A stretch of DNA of 64,000 nucleotides, from positions 27,891,320 to 27,955,319 of the forward strand of contig NC_049982.1 in assembly GCF_000003815.2 (NCBI RefSeq), read 5' to 3'. Below the pieces are notes generated by a model. It saw only the letters and a list, made by a program, of their open reading frames with translations, was not told the origin of the DNA and searched no databases. A program made the position numbers and the translations under genes. Positions 39,401 to 51,400 of this stretch are shown here, piece by piece (position 1 is the first letter of the stretch; each line of letters begins with the position of its first letter). This DNA is from Branchiostoma floridae (Eukaryota; Chordata; Leptocardii; Amphioxiformes; Branchiostomatidae).

Positions 39401-42400
39401 CACTTGGGGAATAGATAGAAAGTGATTTGAGTACCCAAAATTACTTTGTAACTTTTCTACATACGAATGAAGACTCACCCGGGGGGTAACCGCTAACCGC
39501 CAAGCGAACCCTTTGGTAACCGCAAAAAAGCGACCCCTTAAGATCGGACTTCCGAAATTTGAAACAAAATGTGCGTTACTTTCAACACTTAAATATCATA
39601 GTAATACACTTGGGAAATAGATAGAAAGTGATTTGAGTACGCAAAATTACTTTGTAACTTTTCTACATACGAATGAAGGCTCACCCGGGGGTAACCGCTA
39701 ACCGCTAAAAAACCCTTCGGTAACCGCTAAAAAGCGACCCCTTACGATCGGACTTCCGAAATTTCAAACAAAATGTGCGTTACTTTCATCACTTAAATAT
39801 CATAGTAATACACTTGGGGAATAGATAGAAAGTGATTTGAGTACCCAAAATTACTTTGTAACTTTTCTACATACGAATGAAGGCTCACCCGGGGGGTAAC
39901 CGCTAACCGCCAAGCGAACCCTTTGGTAACCGCAAAAAAGCGACCCCTTAAGATCGGACTTCCGAAATTTGAAACAAAATGTGCGTTACTTTCAACACTT
40001 AAATATCATAGTAATACACTTGGGGAATAGATAGAAAGTGATNNNNNNNNNNNNNNNNNNNNNNNNNNNNNNNNNNNNNNNNNNNNNNNNNNNNNNNNNN
40101 NNNNNNNNNNNNNNNNNNNNNNNNNNNNNNNNNNNNNNNNNNNNNNNNNNNNNNNNNNNNNNNNNNNNNNNNNNNNNNNNNNNNNNNNNNNNNNNNNNNN
40201 NNNNNNNNNNNNNNNNNNNNNNNNNNNNNNNNNNNNNNNNNNNNNNNNNNNNNNNNNNNNNNNNNNNNNNNNNNNNNNNNNNNNNNNNNNNNNNNNNNNN
40301 NNNNNNNNNNNNNNNNNNNNNNNNNNNNNNNNNNNNNNNNNNNNNNNNNGCGACCCCCTTTGATCGGACTTCCAAAATTTCAAACAAATGTGCGTTACTT
40401 TCACACGTAAATATCATAGTGATACACTTGGGGAATAGATAGAAAGTGATTTGAGTACCCCAAATTACTTTGTAACTTTTCTACATACGAATGAAGGCTT
40501 ACCCGCGGGGTAATAGCTAACCGCCAAGCGAACCTTTAGGTAACCGCAAAAAGGCGACCCCTAACGATCGGACTTCCGAAATTTCAAACAAAATGTGCGT
40601 TACTTTCATTACTTAAATATCATAGTAATACACTTGGGGAATAGATAGAAAGTGATTTGAGTACCCAAAATTACTTTGTAACTTTTCTACATACGAATGA
40701 AGGCTCTCCCGCGGGGTAAACGCTAACCGCTAAGCGAACCCTTCGATAACCACAAAAAAGCGACCCCTTAAGTTCGGACTTCCGAAATTTCAAACAAAAT
40801 GTGCGTTACTTTCAACACTTAAATATCATAGTAATAAACTTCGGGAATAGATAGAAAGTGATTTGAGTACGCAAAATTACTTTGTAACTTTTCTACATAC
40901 GAATGAAGGCTCACCCGCGGGGTAACCGCTAACCGCTAAAAAACCCTTCGGTAACCGCAAAAAGGCGACCCCTTACGATCGGACTTCCGAAATTTCAAAC
41001 AAAATGTGCGTTACTTTCAACACTTAGGTATCATAGTAATACACTTGGGGAATAGATAGAAAGTGATTTGAGTACCCAAAATTACTTTGTAACTTTTCTA
41101 CATACGAATGAAGGCTCACCCGCGGGGTAACCGCTAACCGCTAAAAAAACCCTTCGGTAACCGCAAAAAGGCGACCCCTTACGATCGGACTTCCGAAATT
41201 TCAAACAAAATGTGCGTTACTTTCAACACTTAATTATCATAGTAATACACTTGGGGAATAGATAGAAAGTGATTTGAGTACCCAAAATTACTTTGTAACT
41301 TTTCTACATACGAATGAAGGCTCACCCGGGGGTAACCGCTAACCGCTAAAAAACCCTTCGGTAACCGCTAAAAAGCGACCCCTTACGATCGGACTTCCGA
41401 AATTTCAAACAAAATGTGCGTTACTTTCATCACTTAAATATCATAGTAATACACTTGGGGAATAGATAGAAAGTGATTTGAGTACCCAAAATTACTTTGT
41501 AACTTTTCTACATACGAATGAAGACTCACCCGGGGGGTAACCGCTAACCGCCAAGCGAACCCTTTGGTAACCGCAAAAAAGCGACCCCTTAAGATCGGAC
41601 TTCCGAAATTTGAAACAAAATGTGCGTTACTTTCAACACTTAGATATCATAGTAATACACTTGGGGAATAGATAGAAAGTGATTTGAGTACCCAAAATTA
41701 CTTTGTAACTTTTCTACATACGAATAAAGGCTCACCGGGGGGTAACCGCTAACCGCTAAAAAACCCTTCGGTAACCGCAAAAAGGTGACCCCTTACGATC
41801 GGACTTCCGAAATTTCAAACAAAATGTGCTTTACTTTCAACACTTAGATATCATAGTTATACACTTGGGGAATAGATAGAAAGTGATCTGAGTACGCAAA
41901 ATTATCTTGTAACTTTTCTACTTACGAATGAAGGCTCACCCGGGTGGTAACCGGTGTCCGCTAAGCGCACCCTACGGTCCCCGCTGAAAAGCGACCGGTC
42001 GACCCCTTACGATCGGACTTCCGAAATTTCAAACAAAATGTGCGTTACTTTCAACACTTAAATATCATAGTAATACACTTGGGGAATAGATAGAAAGTGA
42101 TTTGAGTACCCAAAATTACTTTGTAACTTTTCTACATACGAATGAAGGCTCACCCGCGGGGTAACCGCTAACCGCCAAGCGAATCCTTCGGTAACCACAA
42201 AAAAGCGACCCCTTACGATCGGACTTCCAAAATTTCAAACAAAATGTGCGTTACTTTCAACACTTAAATATCATAGTGATACACTTGGGGAATAGATAGA
42301 AAGTGATTTTATTACCCCAAATTACTTTGTAACTTTTCTACATACAAATGAAGGCTTACCCGCGGGGTAATAGCTAACCGCCAAGCGAACCTTTAGGTAA

Positions 42401-45400
42401 CCGCAAAAAGGCGACCCCTAACGATCGGACTTCCGAAATTTCAAACAAAATGTGCGTTACTTTCATTACTTAAATATCATAGTAATACACTTGGGGAATA
42501 GATAGAAAGTGATTTGAGTACCCAAAATTACTNNNNNNNNNNNNNNNNNNNNNNNNNNNNNNNNNNNNNNNNNNNNNNNNNNNNNNNNNNNNNNNNNNNN
42601 NNNNNNNNNNNNNNNNNNNNNNNNNNNNNNNNNNNNNNNNNNNNNNNNNNNNNNNNTGTGCGTTACTTTCAACACTTAAATATCATAGTAATAAACTTCG
42701 GGAATAGATAGAAAGTGATTTGAGTACGCAAAATTACTTTGTAACTTTTCTACATACGAATGAAGGCTCACCCGCGGGGTAACCGCTAACCGCTAAAAAA
42801 CCCTTCGGTAACCGCAAAAAGGCGACCCCTTACGATCGGACTTCCGAAATTTCAAACAAAATGTGCGTTACTTTCAACACATAGGTATCATAGTAATACA
42901 CTTGGGGGATAGATAGAAAGTGATTTGAGTACCCAAAATTACTTTGTAACTTTTCTACATACGAATGAAGGCTCACCCTCGGGGTAACCGCTGACCGCTA
43001 AGCGTACCCTTCGGTAACCGCAAAAAGGCGGCCCCTTACGATCGGACTTCCGAAATCTCAAACGAAATGTGCGTTACTTTCAACACTTAATTATCATAGT
43101 AATACACTTGGGGAATAGATAGAAAGTGATTTGAGTACCCAAAATTACTTTGTAACTTTTCTACATACTAAGGAAGGCTTACCCGCGGGGCTAACCGTTA
43201 AGAAAACCCTTCGGTAACCGCAAGAAAGCGACCCCTTACGATCAGACTTCCGAAATTTCAAACAAAATGTGCGTTTCTTTCAACACTTAAATATCATAGT
43301 AATACACTTGGGGAATAGATAGAAAGTGATTTGAGTACCCAAAATTACTTTGTAACTTTTCTACATACGAATTAAGGCTCTCCCGCGGGGTAACCGCTAA
43401 CCGCTAAAAACCCTTCGGTAACCGCAAAAAGGCGACCCCTTACGATCGGACTTCCGAAATTTCAAACAAAATGTGCGTTACTTTCAACACTTAAATATCA
43501 TAGTAATACACTTTGGGAATAGATAGAAAGTGATCTGAGTACGCAAAATTACTTTGTAACTTTTCTACTTACGAATGAAGGCTCACCCGGGGGGTAACCG
43601 CTAACCGCTAAAAAACCCTTCGGTAACCACAAAAATACGACCCCTTACGATCGGACTTAGGAAATTTCAAATAAAATGTGCGTAACTTTCATTGCTTAAA
43701 TATCGTAGTAATAAACTTGGGGAATAGATAGAAAGTGATTTGAGTACCCAAAATTACTTTGTAACTTTTCTACATACGAATAAAGGCTCGCCCGGGGGGT
43801 AACCCCTAACCGCTAAAAAACCCTTCGGTAACCGCAAAAAGGCGACCCCTTACGATCGGAATTCCGAAATTTCAAACAACATGTGCGTTACTTTCAACAC
43901 TTAAATATTTTAGTATAATACAGTTGGGGAAAAGATAGAAAGTGATTTGATTACGCAAAATTACTTTGTAACTTTTCTACATACGAATGAAGGCTCACCA
44001 AGGGGGTAACCGCTAACCGCTAAAAAACCCTTCGGTAACCGCAAAAAGGCGACCCCTTACGATCGGAATTCCGAAATTTCAAACAACATGTGCGTTACTT
44101 TCAACACTTAAATATTTTAGTATAATACAGTTGGGGAAAAGATAGAAAGTGATTTGAGTACGCAAAATTACTTTGTAACTTTTCTACATACGAATGAAGG
44201 CTCACCAAGGGGGTAACCGCTAACCGCTAAAAAACCCTTCGGTAACCGCAAAAAAGCGACCCCTTACGATCGGACTTCCGAAATTTCAAACAAAATGTGC
44301 GTTACTTTCAACACTTAAATATCATAGTAATACACTTGGGGAAGAGATAGAAAGTGATTTGAGTCCCAAAATTACTTTGTACTTTTCTACATACGAATGA
44401 AGGCTCACCCGGGGGGTAACCGCTAACCGCTAAGCGAACCCTTCGGTAACCGCAAAAAAGCGACCCCTTACGATCGAACTTCCGAAATTACAAACAAAAT
44501 GTGCGTTACTGTAAACACTTAAATATCATAGTAATACACTTGGGGAATAGATAGAAAGTGATTTGAGTACGCAAAATGACTTTGAAACTTTTCTACATAC
44601 GAATGAAGGCTCACCCGGGGGGTAACCGCTAACCGCTAAAAAACCCTTCGGTAACCGCAAAAAGGCGACCCCTTACGATCGGACGTCCAAAATTTCAAAC
44701 AAAATGTGCGTTACTTTCAACACTTAAATATCATAGTAATACACTTGGGGAATAGATAGAAAGTGATTTGAGTACGCAAAATGACTTTGAAACTTTTCTA
44801 CATACGAATGAAGGCTCACCCGGGGGTAACCGCTAACCGCTAAAAAACCCTTCGGTAACCGCAAAAAGGCGACCCCTTACGATCGGACTTCCGAAATTTC
44901 AAACAAAATGTGCGTTACTTTCAACACTTAGATATCATAGTAATACACTTGGGGAATAGACAGAAAGTGATCTGAGTACGCAAAATTATTTTGTAACTTT
45001 TCTACTTACGAATGAAGGCTCACCCGGGTGGTAACCGCTAACCGCTAAGCGAACCCTACGGTAACCGCTAAAAAGCGACCGGTCGACCCTTTACGATCGG
45101 ACTTCCGAAATTTCAAACAACATGTGCGTTACTTTCAACACTTAAATATCATACTAATACACTTGGGGAATAGATAGAAAGTGATTTGAGTACCCAAAAT
45201 TACTTTGTAACTTTTCTACATACGAATGAAGGCTCACCCGCGGGGTAACCGCTAACCGCCAAGCGAATCCTTCGGAAACCACAAAACAGCGACCCCTTAC
45301 TATCGGACTTCCAAAAATTCAACAAAATGTGCGTTACTTTCAACACTTAAATATCATAGTGATACACTTGGGGAATAGATAGANNNNNNNNNNNNNNNNN

Positions 45401-48400
45401 NNNNNNNNNNNNNNNNNNNNNNNNNNNNNNNNNNNNNNNNNNNNNNNNNNNNNNNNNNNNNNNNNNNNNNNNNNNNNNNNNNNNNNNNNNNNNNNNNNNN
45501 NNNNNNNNNNNNNNNNNNNNNNNNNNNNNNNNNNNNNNNNNNNNNNNNNNNNNNNNNNNNNNNNNNNNNNNNNNNNNNNNNNNNNNNNNNNNNNNNNNNN
45601 NNNNNNNNNNNNNNNNNNNNNNNNNNNNNNNNNNNNNNNNNNNNNNNNNNNNNNNNNNNNNNNNNNNNNNNNNNCGAACCCTTCGATAACCACAAAAAAG
45701 CGACCCCTTAAGATCGGACTTCCGAAATTTCAAACCAAATGTGCGTTACTTTCAACACTTAAATATCATAGTAATAAACTTCGGGAATAGATAGAAAGTG
45801 ATTTGAGTACCCAAAATTACTTTGTAACTTTTCTACATACGAATGAAGGCTCACCCGCGGGGTAACCGCTAACCGCTAAAAAACCCTTCGGTAACCGCAA
45901 AAAGGCGACCCCTTACGATCGGACTTCCGAAATTTCAAACAAAATGTGCGTTACTTTCAACACATAGGTATCATAGTAATACACTTGGGGAATAGATAGA
46001 AAGTGATTTGAGTACCCAAAATTACTTTGTAACTTTTCTACATACGAATGAAGGCTCACCCTCGGGGTAACCGCTTACCGCTAAGCGAACCCTTCGGTAA
46101 CCGCAAAAAGGCGGCCCCTTACGATCGGACTTCCGAAATTTCAAACAAAATGTGCGTTACTTTCAACACTTAATTATCATAGTAATACACTTGGGGAATA
46201 GATAGAAAGTGATTTGAGTACCCAAAATTACTTTGTAACTTTTCTACATACTAAGGAAGGCTTACCCGCGGGGCTAACCGTTAAAAAAACCCTTCGGTAA
46301 CCGCAAGAAGGCGACCCCTTACGATCGGACTTCCGAAATTTCAAACAAAATGTGCGTTACTTTCAACACCTAAATATCATAGTAATACACTTGGGGAATA
46401 GATAGAAAGTGATTTGAGTACCCAAAATTACTTTGTAACTTTTCTACATTGGATTGAAGGCTCACCCGAGGGGTAACCGCTAACCGCTAAAAAACCCTTC
46501 GGTAACCGCTAAAAAGCGACCCCTTACGATCGGACTTCCGAAATTTCAAACAAAATGTGCGTTAATTTCATTACTTAAATATCATAGTAATACACTTGGG
46601 GAATAGATAGAAAGTGATGTGAGTACGCAAAATTACTTTGTAACTTTTCTACTTACGAATGAAGGCTCACCCGGGGGGTAACCGCTAACCGCTAAAAAAC
46701 CCTTCGGTAACCACAAAAATGCGACCCCTTACGATCGGACTTAGGAAATTTCAAATAAAATGTGCATAACTTTCATTGCTTAAATATCGTAGTAATACAC
46801 TTGGGGAATAGATAGAAAGTGATCTGAGTACGCAAAATTACTTTGTAACTTTTCTACATACGAATGAAGGCTCACCCGGGGGTAACCGCTAACCGCTAAA
46901 AAACGCTTCGGTAACCGCAAAAAAGCGACCCCTTACGATCGGACTTCCGAAATTTCAAACAAAATGTGCGTTACTTTCAACACTTAGATATCATAGTAAT
47001 ACACTTGGGGAATAGATAGAAAGTGATTTGAGTACCCAAAATTACTTTGTAACTTTTCTACATACGAATAAAGGCTCGCCCGGGGGGTAACCGCTAACCG
47101 CTAAAAAACCCTTCGGTAACCGCAAAAAGGCGACCCCTTACGATCGGACTTCCGAAATTTCAAACAAAATGTGCGTTACTTTCAACACTTAAATATTTTA
47201 GTAATACAGTTGGGGAATAGATAGAAAGTCATTTGAGTACCCAAAATTACTTTGTAACTTTTCTACATACGAATGAAGGCTCACCAAGGGGGTAACCGCT
47301 AACCGCTAAAAAACCCTTCGGTAACCGCAAAAAAGCGACCCCTTAGGATCGGACTTCCGAAATTTCAAACAAAATGTGCGTTACTGTAAACACTTAAATA
47401 TCATAGTAATACACTTGGGGAAGAGATAGAAAGTGATTTGAGTACCCAAAATTACTTTGTAACTTTTCTACATACGAATGAAGGCTCACCCGCGGGGTAA
47501 TAGCTAACCACCAAGCGAACCCTTAGGTAACCGCAAAAAAAGCGACCCCTAACGATCGGACTTCCGAAATTTCAAACAAAATGTGCGTTATTTTCAACAC
47601 TTAAATATCATAGTAATACACTTGGGGAATAGATAGAAAGTGATTTGAGTACCCAAAATTACTTTGTAACTTTTCTACATACGAATGAAGGCTCACCCGG
47701 GGGGTAACCGCTAACCGCCAAGCGAACCCTTTGGTAACCGCAAAAAAGCGACCCCTTAAGATCGGACTTCCGAAATTTGAAACAAAATGTGCGTTACTTT
47801 CAACACTTAAATATCATAGTAATAAACTTGGGGAATAGATAGAAAGTGATTTGAGTACGCAAAATTACTTTGTAACTTTTCTACATACGAATGAAGGCTC
47901 ACCCGGGGGTAACCGCTAACCGCTAATAAACCCTTCGGTAACCGCTAAAAAGCGACCCCTTACGATCGGACTTCCGAAATTTCAAACAAAATGTGCGTTA
48001 CTTTCATCACTTAAATATCATAGTAATACACTTGGGGAATAGATAGAAAGTGATTTGAGTACCCAAAATTACTTTGTAACTTTTCTTCATACGAATGAAG
48101 GCTCACCCGGGGGGTAACCGCTAACCGCTAAGCGAACCCTTCGGTAACCGCAAAAAAGCGACCCCTAACGATCGGACTTCCGAAATTTCAAACAAAATGG
48201 GCGTTACTTTCAACACTTAAATATCATAGTAATACACTTGGGGAATAGATAGAAAGTGATTTGAGTACCCAAAATTACTTTGTAACTTTTCTACATACGA
48301 ATGAAGGCTCACCCGGGGGGTAACCGCTAACCGCCAAGCGAACCCTTTGGTAACCGCAAAAAAGCGACCCCTTAAGATCGGACTTCCGAAATTTCAAACA

Positions 48401-51400
48401 AAATGTGCGTTACTTTCATCACTTAAATATCATAGTAATACACTTGGGGAATAGATAGAAAGTGATTTGAGTACCCAAAATTACTTTGTAACTTTTCTAC
48501 ATACGAATGAAGGCTCACCCGGGGGGTAACCGCTAACCGCTAAGCGAACCCTTCGGTAACCGCAAAAAAGCGACCCCTTACGATCGAACTTCCGAAATTT
48601 CAAACAAAATGTGCGTTACTGTAAACACTTAAATATCATAGTAATACACTTGGGGAATAGATAGAAAGTGATTTGAGTACGCAAAATGACTTTGAAACTT
48701 TTCTACATACGAATGAAGGCTCACCCGGGGGGTAACCGCTAACCGCTAAAAAACCCTTCGGTAACCACATAAATGCGACCCCTTACGATCGGACTTCCGA
48801 AATTTCAAACAAAATGTGCGTTACTTTCAACACTTAAATATCATAGTAATACACTTGGGGAATAGATAGAAAGTGATTTGAGTACCCAAAATTACTTTGT
48901 AACTTTTCTACATACGAATGAAGGCTCACCCGCGGGGTAATAGCTAACCACCAAGCGAACCCTTAGGTAACCGCAAAAAAAGCGACCCCTAACGATCGGA
49001 CTTCCGAAATTTCAAACAAAATGTGCGTTACTTTCATTCCTTAAATATCATAGTAATACACTTGGGGAATAGATAGAAAGTGATTTGAGTACCCAAAATT
49101 ACTTTGTAACTTTTCTACATACGAATGAAGGCTCACCCGGGGGTAACCGCTAACCGCTAAAAAAACCCTTCGGTAACCGCTAAAAAGCGACCCCTTACGA
49201 TCGGACTTCCGAAATTTCAAACAAAATGTGCGTTACTTTCATCACTTAAATATCATAGTAATACACTTGGGGAATAGATAGAAAGTGATTTGAGTACCCA
49301 AAATTACTTTGTAACTTTTCTACATACGAATGAAGGCTCACCCGGGGGGTAACCGCTAACCGCTAAGCGAACCCTTCGGTAACTGCAAAAAAGCGACCCC
49401 TTACGATCGAACTTCCGAAATTACAAACAAAATGTGCGTTACTGTAAACACTTAAATATCATAGTAATACACTTGGGGAATAGATAGAAAGTGATTTGAG
49501 TACGCAAAATGACTTTGAAACTTTTCTACATACGAATGAAGGCTCACCCGGGGGGTAACCGCTAACCGCTAAAAAACCCTTCGGTAACCACAAAAATGCG
49601 ACCCCTTACGATCGGACTTCCGAAATTTCAAACAAAATATGCGTTACTTTCAACACTTAAATATCATAGTAATACACTTGGGGAATAGATAGAAAGTGAT
49701 TTGAGTACCCAAAATTACTTTGTAATTTATCTACATACGAATGAAGGCTCACCCGGGGGTAACCGCTAACCGCTAAAAAACCCTTCGGTAACCGCAAAAA
49801 AGCGACCCCTTACGATCGGACTTCCAAAATTTCAAACAAAATGCGCGTTACTTTCAACACTTAAGAGCTTAATACTAAACAGACAAAATAATCAGAACAT
49901 TCTATACTTCCCACACTCGTGTCACGTGATATTTGTGACCTTTGACTTACTGATCGCAAATGGCCATCTTCCCACCAAGAAACTTTATAGTCGTGTGCCT
50001 CAGTCTTGTCTTGATTTTCCTTAAACTTAATCAGGTAAATCCTTTATATAAGGCAATTACATTTGTTAATGAAAAAAAAATCCGACCAATCTCACTTTAA
50101 ACAAATTTAATAAACACGGTTTACTGGCATATATTAATGATTTGGCTCACACTACGAATTTTCGCACTCAATTGACTTATTATTACTGGATGTCTTTTTC
50201 AGGAAAAGAACTTGCCATCCTCCATACAGACGACTATACTACAGAGTTCGTCTTGCCTCTCCAGGCAGCCGCTAGTGCGTCAGGTGTGCCCTGCCACACA
50301 GAGATCGTCAGTTCTTCTGACTCCATCACAGAGAAAACTGTGGAACTCCTGCTCAACACAAACAACAAGATGGTTCTCCTGGTCATCAGTCCCCAGGCCC
50401 TACATCACCAGCACTGGTCAAACCTCACCTACGAGTTCCCAGTTCGGAACGAGAAGCTACTGCTGCCCATCCTGCTATACCCACAGGGATCAAGAGACAG
50501 GATGGTCCGGGTGCTCCAGCAGAGGTCTCCTGTCCTGTTCAGCTTGAAACGGAAGGAGATAGAGATGGGAGGAAGTGTAGTCTCGCAGAAGAAGCTTGGG
50601 GAACTCATACAAAAGGTCGTCATGCTTTTTTGTTATATTGAACCTACGTTGTAGTAAAAGAGAAGTCTTTGTGAATTAACAACGTTCTTTTGTTCTTTTT
50701 TTAACTTATTGACTATTACTTTTTTTCTTCTCCAGGTCGTGATTGGCGAAGAAGAGGGTAAGTTATACCACTTTAACAACGGCTAAATCTACATAATATA
50801 CAACTATAGACGCCATATTTAAACTTCAAAGACATTTTTGGAAACATAGGCTAACATGAAGTTTGCATAATTGTAAATTTAAAATTATCAGATTTTTTGT
50901 TACACATTTCCTTTCCATTTTGTTGGCCTTTGAAGTAGTTACGACAACGTACCTCTGCGAAATGTTCCGAACGTTTAGCGGTTGATATCACATTCGTTTG
51001 ACAGAGAACCGGCTATATCAGATCAGCAAGGCTGTTGGTGAGGTGTGGACCCGGCTGGGACAGGAGCTGGGACTAGAACCATCCGTCTTGGACGACGTAA
51101 AAGGTGATGACAACGTACAGACGACACTACAGATGCTGAAGGCGTGGCGCATCAAGACTCCCCATGGCCCGCTCCACTACCTGCCGCAGCTGGCGGAAGC
51201 ACTGCAGAATATCGGTACAGTTGACCAGGCTAAAGCTGTACAAGAGACATACAAGGTGAGAACTCGCTGTTGTCCTCCCTTCTTTCCTTTGTCAGAGTTC
51301 CATGTTCCTTCTTGAAGTTTTGCACTCCTATATTAGACTGTGCATGGTAACGGTAGAGTAAGAACGGACTATCAAATCGTCAGCGGGGGTAAGTGTATTT

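Larger units (their letters stand above)
27209..49864. repeat. ~205-bp tandem satellite array (about 110 units) filling one intron
   Basis: Head-to-tail units with successive GATCGGACTTCC landmarks at about 27353, 27559, 27764, 27970, 28175 and 28381, i.e. 205-206 bp (204 bp in some stretches near 31 kb). Each unit has a stable core (ATGTGCGTTACTTTC, TTGGGGAATAGATAGAAAG, TTACTTTGTAACTTTTCTAC) and a variable segment made of short GGTAACCGC/TAACCGCTAA sub-repeats. Variant units recur in blocks, so the array has higher-order structure. Nine N-runs interrupt it. The first unit is shortened (about 141 bp), and the last ends abruptly at 49864. No open reading frame is conserved across units. It lies between the exons ending at 27066 and starting at 50203. 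Confidence 0.97.

Noticed and set aside
30076..45733. Long open frames spanning N runs
   Set aside because: They are open only because N is not read as stop; flanking satellite frames are not conserved between units.
27209..49864. Possible CRISPR array
   Set aside because: Units are contiguous ~205-bp repeats without unique spacers, in eukaryotic DNA.
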